A stretch of 64,000 nucleotides of DNA, taken from contig JAZBQD010000015.1 of the NCBI GenBank assembly GCA_036583965.1, forward strand, positions 71,960,330 through 72,024,329, in the 5' to 3' direction. The notes beneath the pieces were generated by a model. It did not search any database and was not told the origin of the DNA. It saw only the letters and a program-made list of their open reading frames with translations. Made by a program: the position numbers and the translations under genes. Shown here in pieces: positions 52,201 through 64,000 of the stretch; position 1 is the stretch's first letter; every line of letters starts with the position of its first letter. The stretch is from Prunella strophiata (lineage: Eukaryota > Chordata > Aves > Passeriformes > Prunellidae).

Positions 52201-53859
52201 AAAAAGAAAGTGAGAAACAGTACAAGATTCAAACACTGTGCATAAAAAGAGCCAGACAAGAGACAATTGGCAGTGTTAAACTGAAGCTGAGCAAGAGAGA
52301 CACAATCCAGCATTCCCCAAAAGTCAGTCTTGGGGGAATACACTTTTCCACAGAAGTATGCAAGATAAATGCAAGCAGTTTGAAAATGAGGCAAGATCAG
52401 TACCTGAAATGTATTAAAGCAGTCCTTTGGTATTAGATAAGACTGGACTTCTTGACCTCTGTCTAAAGCCAAATACTACTAAAAATTGCATGTGAAATGT
52501 CGGTAATACACACTAATAGTGGCCAAAAGTTTTCTGTCCTATTTTTTTCTAGTCATTGTTTTCATGACTGAAGAAAAGAAAAATTTGAAAACCTGTTCTT
52601 CTGCAGCACTGTGAGCCCATAACACCTTTAAAATTTTCACCTTACACATAAAGACTGCCTTCTCAAGATTGACATGCTCTGTGAAGTCCTCTTTACAAGA
52701 GCAGAAGCACTTTCAATAAGTAATACATAATTAAAATAACCCACACAAGAATCCAGGTTGCACTCCATCACTGAGTGACTCCCCTGTGTGCCAGGTCAGT
52801 TCCAGGCAGCTGCAGAGCACAGAGCTGGGGACACTGACAGGAGGTGACCTTGGTGTGACAGCCAGCACCCTCACCTGCCTTTTCACAGGGTGAGCTGACC
52901 TGGTGCTGGGTGGAATCCAGAAATATCGAAGTGCATAAGTGAGCACATCATCAGTAGCAGGAGAAAAGGATCGAGGATTCCCTGGTATATCTACGTGAGG
53001 AAAGACTCTCCTACAGCACACGGTGTTTGTACACGTGGTGGGTGGCCTGACTGCCTTGTTAATTCCTTTCCACTCCAACCCAAAACTTCAATGTTGCTGC
53101 TACCCAGCACCTGTACTCAAAGAGCTGTATTTCTGAAAACCATTAGCATGAGTTACTTGGGGTGTTTTTTAGATTTTGTTCTGTTTCCTTTTTTTCAGAA
53201 TTATTATCTCCTCCTCCCATCTCCTGCCTATTACAATAAGCATTAATGGAACCTGTGACAAGACCAAGCACACTAGAATCTCAAATGCTATTTATCCAGT
53301 GAATAAATATATTTATTGCAAACAATTAATGGATCATTTTATTTCTTCCTAAGCAGATTTTAGATTCAGATTTTACTCAGATTAGTAGGAGTTGAAGAAG
53401 GTAGATTACTATGCAAGTGAGGTTGTCCATACAACATGAGATTAAAAAGGTTGACTCCAAGTATATGAAGCAGGTATATTTGCACATGCCAGTACTTAGA
53501 TTTGACACATAGATTTAACTCCTGTAAACCCAGAGCCCTATGCTGCTTAGAAAAAGCAGGTGGTTTGTTCTGGCTTGTACAGTGTGCTTGGCATTACTGT
53601 CAGTGTCCTCCTAACCAGGACATCATATGTAAGAAGGTCTGGCTGCAATTAAAATCCAGTCTCAAATTGCATTGCAGACAGGGAAAAGAGAAGGTGAATA
53701 CAATCCCCATGTTTGCTTTGAACCTGTGAAAGTATAACTTGGAGTCACTGGGACAGCAGAAACAGCAGGCCATGATATCATCTTATCAGGGCTGAGTTAC
53801 ATTTTCAGAAACTTATTTGAAAGGAAAGGATCCTTTCAACAACTTCTTTAGCTAAGGGC
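46241..53859. other. Intronic DNA without genes
   Basis: AT-rich intron. Nothing beyond short homopolymer runs was identified. The N-terminal coiled-coil exon of CTNND2 (ELQFERLTREL in mammals) was looked for on the minus strand and not seen. Confidence 0.55.
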
Positions 53860-54165
53860 AATGAGACATATGTGGCACCACCTGAAAATCACCTGAAACT
53901 TGTGACCAGAAGGCCTGCCTTCATGGAAATTCACTCTTTAGGGCGCTGACATAAGATATGCATGTGACAGACAGGGCAACCTTTCTCACCGCTGCAGAAG
54001 AACAACCTGCTAAGCAAAAGTGTGGCATCAACTAAGTGAAGAGCTATTTAAGATGGGCACCTTCCCCTTTCTCCTCCAAGCCCTTTGTAAGTCTGCATTT
54101 GAGCAAAGAATAAACTCTTACTTCTGAAGAAAAAAATTAAAAAATAAAAAAATTAATTAATTGTC
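53860..54165 (+). mobile_element. Possible solo-LTR-like relic
   Basis: The segment has an LTR-like order. It starts near a TG (tgtggcaccacc at 53871), carries a TATA-like tatttaag at 54045-54052, an AATAAA signal about 60 bp later (54109-54114) and then an A-rich stretch from about 54129. The spacing would suit an avian endogenous-retrovirus LTR or a retroposed transcript end. I saw no matching second LTR, no internal genes and no target-site duplication, and the terminal CA is not evident. Treat it as tentative. Confidence 0.25.
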
Positions 54166-55959
54166 AGTGCATAACTAGCTCAGGACACTTAACATAATTA
54201 CTATGGATGGCAAATTCAGCTTTAATGGGAGCAGCTGACCACACAGTTATTCTGTAGTTTTCACTTTCTTCCACAAGGCTCAAGCTTTTCTTTAATCCAA
54301 ATAAATTTGTAACATCAGCCCCATTATTTTATGAAAGTCTTGACCACCTGAATGAGTTCATAAAAAGCCAGGCCCTGTAGATGATGTGGATTACACCTGC
54401 CCTGAATTCAGCCTTCTTTCTCCATATCCCCCAATGCCCCAGTCCTATTTTACATCTTAAATGCCCCAGCAGGAATCCCCATCTGTCAGATTCCATATTG
54501 CTCCACTGCAGTGTATGTTACCTGTGTCTAACTTACTGTATCAGAGCCATCAGCCAAGGGTGACCACAGCTCAGACACTCCACTATTGCCACTGTACTTT
54601 TCTGAGCCTATCACACTGACTTCAAGTGCACTTCCATTTCCTTCCTGAACGTGGTTAAAATGCTCTGCTTTATAGTAGCCAAATAATATTGCCTTCCTCA
54701 GGAGTACAAACTCCTCTCAACTTCTCAGGCAAACAGACTAGCCAGGGTCAGCACACCTTGTTGGTCCCACTCATGACGTGTTCCAGCAGGTGATCCACTT
54801 GACAGCCACACTCTTTGGCTATGGAAGTCACAGGCTTCTAGACCTGCCAGACAACTACTTCCCCTACAAATTTGCCATGTCTATGAAGCAAGTTCTAGAC
54901 ATACTTAAAGCAGCAAAAATATTTGAATAATTCTATAAGACTAGAATATGGCCCAATCAGTAGCTAAGAGGTTTATTTTTGTTTTATTTATTTATTTAAT
55001 TAATGAAGCTATGCTCACTCCTCACATCACAGTGTGAATCACATTTAAAATTAATTTAACCTTATAAATATTCCAGACATAAACATTTTTTTCTATCCTT
55101 CTCTGACTTCCATGTTTAAATTCTATTCCACCATTTTATCAATTTTGAGCTTTAAGGTTGTGAGTAATACTTTGATTTTTATACAAATGGATTACTGGAT
55201 CCACAGCTGTCAGTACAATTATGGCCAAGAACTTTGAAGCCTAAACAAAACTACAGAAACATTTAAACAGAACCTACTTAAATGAATAATCAATAAAAAA
55301 ATAATCCTGGTAAAAATAACATATTTCTAGGGAGACAGTTATTAAATATGTTTTTATTGTCCATTAAGTATGAACTTTGAAATTGTGAATTACTATGTCT
55401 AGACATATGTAAAATATAGATTAGCTACCACAGCAGTAATTTTATGATGCTATTATGTCCTAAAAATTTGATAAAGCAATACATAAAAAGACATTTAAAC
55501 AGAACAGGATATATACTTAAGGATTGAATATAGATAACAGTAAATTTAGGAGATGCCACATGTGTAAGATAGAAGAGGAATATAGTGAAAATCAGAAACG
55601 TGCTAGAGGTTATTTCCCTTTTAGTGAGCCAGACCCAAAATTAATACATTTGGTGCAATGAAGACAAAATGAGGCCTTGCATCTGAAAATCCTGCATTTC
55701 TATAGTATTCATAACTAGACTCACCTTAAGTTTCCAAGTCCAATATCCTTTACATCTGAACTGTTGTTTCGTAGCCCCTTGTGAGGCTACAAGAAATTAG
55801 GAAGTGGTCTTTTCTGTTTGTATACAGCACATCTATTCCCTAACATATTTTGCCTCTCTTCATCAATTCAAGGAAAAGGCAGCTGGGTGAAAATACCACA
55901 TGAATTATATCAGTGTGGAGATGAGCATTTTGAGCATCATAATTTAACTGTGTAGATAA
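54166..55959. other. Intronic DNA without genes
   Basis: AT-rich intron with no recognisable feature. Confidence 0.55.
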
Positions 55960-56770
55960 CAGGACAGAGTGCAGCTTCAGCAAATTTAGAGATAATGCAA
56001 AATTGTGAGAAGTGTTTGAGAGACCAGGGTATTGTGTCGCCATTCAGAGAGATCTCAACAGACTGAAGAAATGGGCTGACAGAAACCTCATGAAGTTCAA
56101 CAAGGGGTTAAGAAGTTCAACAAGAAGGAGCAATCCCACCAGTGCACGCTGGGGTGTAACCAGCTAGAAAGAATCTTTTCAGAGAAGTCCTTTTGGGTAA
56201 TAAGCAGCACACAAACCAACAGTGTGACCTTGCAGTAAAAGGTGGCCAACAGGGCACAGAGCTGTATTAAGAAAATCATTGCCAGTAATGATTCTCCTCT
56301 GCTCAGCATGGCTGGGGCCACATGTTGTGTACAGTGGGCACTTTTGGGCTCCCTGGGACGTAAGGTACAGAGAAATTGAGTGAGTCCAGTGAGGGGCCAC
56401 AAAAATGACAACTGTACTTGAGTCTCTACCATGCAATGGAAGGCTGAGAGAGCTGTGAAGGCTTCAGGAAGGAAAGGCTTGGAGGGATCATTGATTTGTG
56501 TAAGAACCTAATGGAAGGGTGCAAAGAAGAGTCAGGCCTCTCAGTGGTAGTGAGTGAGAGGACAAGTGGCAATCAGCCTAAATTAAGACTGAAGAAAATC
56601 CACTTAAACATGCAGAAAATTGTTTTACACTTAGTAACTAGAACAGCTTGGTCAGAGAGGTTGTGGAGCCAACCCCATTGGATGCAATCTTGAGAAACCT
56701 GCTCTAGTTGACCCTGCTTTGAGCTGGCATCAGACACTTCCACAGGTGCCTTGCAATCTTGACTGTTCAT
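55960..56770 (+). mobile_element. Old CR1 LINE fragment (plus strand)
   Basis: A diverged CR1 3' portion. The clearest match is cattcagagagatctcaaca and gaaatgggctgacagaaacc followed by tcatgaagttcaacaa (the IQRDLDRLEKWADRNLMKFN segment). Further on are ggaggtgtt-like remnants and ttgtggagccaaccccattg, equivalent to the VVEPPSL end. Frames are broken throughout. The open frames listed on either strand here are CR1 debris. A local repeat of aagttcaacaagg..aagttcaacaaga (56094-56125) indicates a small internal duplication. Confidence 0.8.
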
Positions 56771-59700
56771 TGGTTTTATATCAGAATATCAAAAAGATGG
56801 AGCATATTGGGATCTCAAGTGTGATTTTAAAAATATTCGTGTTTTGTAAAGGAACAGGGAGAAAATGAAACCGATTTCTAGATTACCCTAAGACAATGTT
56901 ACCAAGATCAGATAAATTATAAACCAGAATTTAAACCCAGGCATGCTGAAAACTGAAAAATAAATAAAATAACAAAAATGCTAAAAGATCATTGTCTTCA
57001 AACTTTACATGCAACACTGTGGCCACAGAGAAAGCATGAACTTTCTCTGTTGAGAAAGCAAAGTGTGAACTTGAAGTGAAGCTCTCAGGCCCTTAACCCT
57101 GGCTGAAGTGCTGTCTGTCCCACCCAACATGTACCTGGCTGTACATCACAAGGAGTTAATGAAAATAAAATGCATCTGCTTTTGGAATAGAAGGATGATA
57201 CCAGCAGGTACAGCACTCTCTGACTGCTTAACAACATATGGCTTCATTTTGATCTAGACTTGAGGATGCATAAATGGGAAAAATGTCATGTAAGTTATCC
57301 TTGTATGCCTCCTCCCCTTCTACTTGCCATCACAACCAGAGACCTAATTAAGAAGACTCTGTGCCATTATTTTTCAAATTAGAAGTATTTTGAAGACAAC
57401 ATAGACACATTTTTCAGAAGACAGAAAGTGATGTTTGTATTTGCAAAAGAAAGTACAACCTCAAACATATTTATTAAAAGAATCTTAGCAGAACTCCACT
57501 GTTCTGGAACTCAGGATCTTTTAAGTTTCGAAACTCAATTGGATTATTGTCCCATCATCTAAGGGTCAACTAGAAGAAACTTGAGATTTGATTTAAAACT
57601 GAAAAGACATCCTGAAAATAAGAAACTGTTTGCAGCTCCCAAAACCCCTTGCCAGCACATATCAACTTAGCTGGATCATAAGCAAGCATCGGAAATACCA
57701 CTTCTATTTTCAGAACATCATGCATCCAGGATGAAAGCTGGGTTCCTCCCACATCTAAATTGCTCAGTAAATCTTATATTTCAAGAACAGCCTCATGATA
57801 AATGTCAATTTTGTGCTAACTGCATTCTGCAAATATTTAAATTGAGATTTGTATAAAGAAACAGATACAGTTTTTGAACTGAGGATGCACCTTGACCAAA
57901 GCAAGAAAAACATTTAAGCCATGCTTTTGCATATTCTTAAGATGAGTTAAAAATATAAATTTTCATACAAGTGAAGTGATTAAATATGAAGGTATGTGAT
58001 ACTACAAAATAATTACTGTTAAAACTTGGGGGAAAAAAATTAATAGACAGATGGTCTCCACTTACTCTGAAAAGTTAAAAAAAAAAATATGATCATTCTA
58101 ATCCCTGCACAGCAAACTATTTTTAAATTCCAGATTTTGTGATGTATTAAAAAATAATCTGTCCAAATCAGATAGACATGGAAAATGAAAGCCTTGTTCA
58201 AATTTTATGCCAATCTTGACTTCAGTTAAAATTATCATTACCTGACACTTGAACTATTACAAATCTTTTCTTTCATGGAAAGTGTGACACCAGTACTCCT
58301 TCTAATTAGAACAGGAATTGCCACTAAATAGCATCTTTTAGATATGAGTTATATCAGTATTGAAAAAAAAAAATTACAACTCTGAGCAAAACTAGCTTAT
58401 CATTCAAAAGAATCCAAATATTCCATTATTGGGTTCCAAATCTCAGAACTGAATAAATATCTACCATGACTACAAGTCTAAAACTGCCTGACTTTTCATA
58501 GTTATGTTCTTCTAGTGCACTCAGCAGAACACAGGCAGATGAGAGGATAAGGATCTCTTTTTATTGTCTAAATTGGAATCCAAATTGGAAAGACTGTGTT
58601 CCCAGCTAGCTGGTGGTCTGTGGATTAAAATTGAGTGGGTAGTTTCAGTTCAATTTTTCCACAGACAAAACCAATAATAACTAAAGAAAGACAGCTTGGT
58701 TATCAGTCTTAGTGCAGTACGAGGCAGGCCTGGAGATGATCACTATCTCTATAATGTGATATCCCAACATGTATTCTTGAAAATATATGAAAACATGAAT
58801 TCTTAGGCAGGCCTAAAAATTAGTACCTGAATATTCAGAGCATTTTAGTCTTTCCTGAATTTAATATCCTCTTTATAAAGTCAATATATTTCACTTGTTT
58901 CTGGATATTTGTAATCCATTAAGAGAAATCAGAGGCCCTTACAGCAAGTACCACCTATGCAAAATTCTGAGGTTGTAGCTGTATCAAATAACAAAGGGCA
59001 AAATCTGAGCAGTACACAGTAAGTATTGCTGCTAGAAAGGCATCTCTAAAAGTCTGCCTTTGGAGATAAAGCTAGTGAAGATGCAAATACTGACTTTCTC
59101 TCGCTTGCAAAATATTGTCAAATCATTGTGACAGTGCATGCACAGCTGTACATAAATGTTTAGTAATGATGATGGTATCCGTGCAAGAAATGAAAGAATT
59201 TGGATAGAATAAGTGGCTCCAGAGTACAAATTGACAAAAAAAAAAGCTTCTTCTGCAGAGATCTATAGATAGTAAATAATATAACTGGTTACTGAAAGCT
59301 ATTTTATTTTTAAAATATTTGAAGACATTTTATAGTGTAATCATTATGAAAAGGCCAAAGAGAATTTTGGCTAAAAAAAAATTCAAACTGCATAATCAAG
59401 TGGAGAATAATATACATAGATTGAAGGAATGTTTCTAAATGGAAACATCATGGGAATATATTTTGAATAACATTACTCACTACCCAATATTTCTTAAACT
59501 CCAGCTGCAAAAATCTGTAACATTTTTATTTAATAGCTGAAGCTATTGCATTTTACTTGCTCTACAGAATTCATGTCTCTCCTTGGTTGTCATTTCCTGG
59601 AGTAAAAGATTAAGCTAAAAAAATTGTATTGGAAATAAATGTTTCAAAGGGCAACTGTGAACAGAGTATGAATCTTGTACTTCCCTGTCAGCTAGGGAGA

Positions 59701-62700
59701 ACAAACTCCTAGAAGATGCCTGAAGTAGATCAACATTTTGAAGGGAAGAAGCCAAACTCTGCCAGTGTTCAGAAGTGTTTCCTTAAAACTACAGAACAGT
59801 GAGATATATTCTCACTGTATGGCACATTCACAAAAGTCACAAAATTAGCACGTAAAAGAAACTACAAATTGTTTGACAAAGGCAAAAGGCCATTCACTGG
59901 ACAGTTAACAGTAAGCACATACTGAAGGAAGGGAGCTGTTTTCTCCTGCTCCTGTCTCTGAATATTACATACTTTTAAATTATTCATTGTGATTACCATA
60001 TAACTTAATCAGGCTAATCACCAACAAGTGTTGCAAAGTGCTGTGATGCTGTATTGTTCTTTCTTACGAGCACATTTGCTAGGAAAAATGAAAGTGATTA
60101 CATGTAGAGCTCCCAGCAATGTGAACTATATGCAAGCATAAATACTTTAATTTTTATATTGTATTTTTGCTAGAACTATAACATTGACAAATGCATTATC
60201 CACATGTTCCTGGTTCCTTAAGTGTTTTGTACAATTTAACATAAAAATAAGAATGGTATCTCATCCTGTAAAATTGACAAAATTGTGATACTATTTTTTT
60301 TTTTGATGCTGGACAAAATAATTTAATTGAAAAAGGAGAAGAAAAGGGTCTTAGCTTTATTATAAATGACTATAATAACTGTTAATATCAAATACAGCAT
60401 CACTCACCAGACTTGGCAACGACAAGCAAAGCTTTGTATGTACTGTTTGAGGGGATCATCCACCCTATCAGCAGGCAACCAGAGCAGTCCCTGTAGCCTT
60501 TCATCTCTAGCTCTTACACTGTATGGTAATCCAAGCCATATGGCTCCTACCTACATCTCCTCAGCTGAACCCCTGAACGGGACAGTCAAGTAAGGAGAGG
60601 CTGCTTAGGGCTGTGAGCCCTTCACAACTGATCCTCAAGAGTGTAGCTCAGCCACCAGTGATCACTACCTACAGGTGGTAGGAGCTGCTGAATTCACTGC
60701 TCTCCCTCTGTCAAGCCTGGTGCAGAAAGTATGGTCTGATACTATGTCTGATGGTTAAAAAAAAAAAAAAGAAAAGAAGGCAAAAGGCAAGCTGCCCCCC
60801 TTTCCCCTCAGGACTGGGCACTGTCACAAAAATTTTGAACATCCTGCACACCTGCAGGCATATTAAAAGCTACAGAAACAGATTTGTCTCAACTGAAAAG
60901 TAATCTTGACACTGCTGTGAATCAAACGTGAGAATCTAATACATTATACAGTCCAAACTACTTAACAACTTGAGTAATGGAAAAGAGAAGATTGTAGGTT
61001 TTTAATGGAAACAAAAATTTAATACAGAAAACCCTGGATTCAGTTAATAGGTTAATTTATTCCTAGATCCTATAAAAAGAATAGTGAATTATTTACAACA
61101 GATAGCAAATGTAACACCTTACAAAGCACTGTGAAGGGCAGTTACAACAATTCCAATACTGGTTTATTTGCCCATGATCTCAAATGCTGATTCCTGAACC
61201 CTTCTGCCTCAATGAATTTATAAAAGGTCAAGGTTAATCTCTTGCACAATTTACACTTAGAAAATTATAAGATTCACAATGAAATTTAAGTCACAATCTA
61301 GTTAGCAACTTATATTTAACCCTGTATTCTAGTAAGACAATTGATTACAAACATATTGACTGGATGGACTATGCTGAACATTCAGGTGCTATTAGGTAGT
61401 CTTGCTTATTTTCAAGAATACACTGATTACTAGACTATGTAGCTACTTTTTTCACATCACTTGTAGTCAAGTTATCAGCCTATACGTTGGTTCAAACTGC
61501 AAATTGCTTTAGAGAACTCTGTTCAAAAAAAAAAAGGTATATTATATTCTAAGCATAAATTTGTAAAAAAAAGCCTGAGTAACAACCATGGAAGCTGAAA
61601 TTCTTTTGAGGGGTTCTACAGCAAGAGTGAGGAGAAACAACTTTATGAAAGTCTTTTTACAGTTTTTGCTTTAGTCTACCTTATTCTTCCACTTGTTGAA
61701 TCAATTGGTGGGACTATTAAGGTATTTTCTCTTTGCATTGACTAAAAGCTGGTCCCAAATATCAGTCAATAACAGTTTACCAAGAATAGTTATTATCAAA
61801 CCAATTTGATTGCCTTCCTAGATCTAAAGTTTTACTTTTTAAATTAATGGTAGATACAGTTTACACAATGCCATTCTGCATAATATTTTCAGATAGAAAA
61901 TAGGACTGGGCAGAATCAAAGCACATGTAGAGAAATGGCTGACATCTTCTGTAGCAAATGGGACAGTATGTAGGACAGCTAACACTATTTTCACTGATGA
62001 GCTGGAAGAAAGTATTACAATGACTTTATAAATCTTCCTGATGACTGGAATTGGCAAAATTATTAGTTGTGAAGGAAACAAGTGGAAAGAAAAATTGTGA
62101 TTACTTTCCTAGGTATAAGTGTGTTTTATTACAGTCAAAAGATTAATTCATTAAACAATAAGGAATTCTGGTTTTTCCTGAAAAATGGAGAATGTATCTT
62201 GGAAAAACAGTTAAAGAGGATTTTTGGTGTCATGGTTAAATATCTATTTAGTTAAGCAATATGCCATGGCAGGAAGAGCAAATTTAAAAACCTTGGATGT
62301 AAAAAGAGCATAAAAATAGTGGAGAAAATTCTATTTCAGTTAAAGGCTTCCAGAAATATTCTTGATATTCAAATATTGCTTAGAGAGATAAAATTCAAAA
62401 GGGGTCATTGAAAGAACTGGAGAAAAAAGTGAAGAATAATACAAATTAAACTAATGAAAATGCCTCTGCATGACCTGTATGATTAAAAAGCTTCTTTTGA
62501 TCAGTTAATCAAGAAAATTGAGAGGGTTTCTGATTACAATATATGAAACCTTCTCCCAGTCAAAGCATTAGGGTTTTTCTCCTGGTACAGAAAGCAGAAC
62601 AGGAGAACATTACAATAGCAAACTCTTTCTTTGAATAATCTGATATAAATATTCATGAAGGTATGTAACCACTAGAGCTGCAAACTACCAAGGGCACTTG

Positions 62701-64000
62701 TAGACTCTCCATTCCTTAATGCCTATAAACCAAGAGTTTACATTTATCTGAAAATTATGTGAGGTAAACACACATTATTCAAGTACATATAAGCTGGCTG
62801 AAATGAAATGGCTTAAGGTAAATGAGAGGTCAGATCTGAACACTCACAGGGTCATTTCTGTCCATGCTACTTTTAAAGACTGTACTCAATTTTTATCTCC
62901 ATAACAGGGAAAGTTGTCAAATCCATACACAGAAGTTACTGATTATATTGAAAACCAGAAAAACCAATGGCAAAAGTCAGACATAGTTTCAACTACTGAT
63001 ATTTAGTAAGTAGATTCTTGAACTCTAGTGGCATCTATAATGTCCTGATGGCTATGGCCTAGACTCCACATTCAACTTTTCTCCAGCAGCTCCTCTACCT
63101 TATCAGAATTCTGCTCCACTTGAAAAACCAAGAGCATGAAACTCTGTCTTTAGAAGCAACTGCATAAGAAAGGCAATTAGGGTGTACAGCATGGTTCCCA
63201 AGTGCTCTACAAATGCCAAAACAAGCTAGACTTAGTTTATATGAAAAGCCAGCTTCTGCTCTATAGAGTATTCAAATAATATGATGATGGGTGAAGAGGT
63301 AGAAGAAAAATGGGTGCCCTGAAGTGGCCTTTCTTATGTCACATGGGCTCTCTTCCAGTTCTGACAACCTTCCAGTTCTCAGTATCAACCTGCTCTGTAA
63401 CCATCAGAGAATGCTTTCAGTTTTATTCAGTGACTGTGACAGAGTATGTACCTAACTTTTGCAGCTCCCCTCACAAACACAGAAGATATCTGATCTGACA
63501 ACTAGGTGAGCTGAAAATTGACTTTGGACCTTAGCAATCAACTTGTCCTATTCCTCTGTAAGAGTCTCACACAAACATTTTTAAAGGATCAAAGTGCAAC
63601 AATGCATGTGTCGGAATCATTTAGGTCTTGTATGCACTTGCTTAAGAGGTTCAGACTATTTACATCAAGTTTTCTTAATTCTCAGCCAGATAAGAATGAA
63701 TAAATGTTTTCAACTGCCATAGGCAATCATGAATTGATGGGAAATCAGGAAATAATGAACAAATGAGGTGCTGAAATTCATAGCTGCAGATTAAGTGTTT
63801 ATTCTTTATTTCTGATTTCACCTAAAGCATTATTATAATCACAAACACACACGTATGCTTTTCCATGTTGCTCATGAAATTGCCTGGATGATTACAAAGA
63901 CATAAAGATGAAGTGCACTACAACAGATTATTCTAACACTTGATTGGTTTCAGATAGCTGCAGGGCTTTGACAGCTGATACTTGGCAGATGTGCTTCCAT
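56771..64000. other. Intronic DNA without genes
   Basis: AT-rich upstream CTNND2 intron to the end of the window. Only short A/T runs (for example 60757-60770) and random short open frames. No exon or transposon recognised. Confidence 0.55.

Overview
The window is a piece of vertebrate nuclear DNA, most likely from a bird. Every recognisable interspersed repeat is a CR1-type LINE fragment of the kind that dominates avian genomes. No primate or rodent SINEs are visible, and single-gene introns are tens of kilobases long. G/T-rich simple sequence (around 9.2 kb and 28.7 kb) gives a songbird-like impression, but that is inference only.

The only gene I can support is CTNND2 (delta-catenin, a neuronal armadillo protein of the p120-catenin family). 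It is on the minus strand, so it reads from high to low coordinates. Four consecutive internal coding exons are present: a 35-nt microexon (38428-38462), a 117-nt exon (37811-37927), a 173-nt exon (14608-14780) and a 568-nt GC-rich exon (5162-5729). Splice phases join cleanly (1, 1, 0) and each junction has canonical AG/GT ends. Together they encode about 297 residues of the N-terminal region, before the armadillo repeats. The exon for the initiator methionine and the N-terminal coiled coil was not found; it should lie beyond 64 kb. The armadillo-repeat exons should lie below position 1.

Layout. 1-5161 is the start of the next, downstream intron. About 4.8-6.5 kb is a CpG island centred on the 568-nt exon. 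6.5-14.6 kb is intron with a CR1 at 12.5-13.5 kb. 14.8-37.8 kb is a 23-kb intron with a CR1 at 15.6-16.5 kb, a 2-kb inverted CR1 at 20.9-22.9 kb, a palindrome cluster at 24.4 kb and a possible conserved noncoding element at 23.8-24.3 kb. 37.9-38.4 kb is a 500-bp intron. 38.5-64 kb is upstream intron with CR1 remnants at 40.7, 45.9 and 56 kb, an exact 85-bp tandem duplication at 41.3 kb and an LTR-like relic near 54 kb.

I see no tRNA, rRNA, CRISPR array, bacterial-type operon or intact mobile element. Most short open frames are chance frames in intron or frames within dead CR1 copies. I found no convincing new biological system. The best leads are splicing details of CTNND2 (microexon, tandem acceptor), the internal CpG island, the exact duplication, the palindromes and the candidate enhancer.
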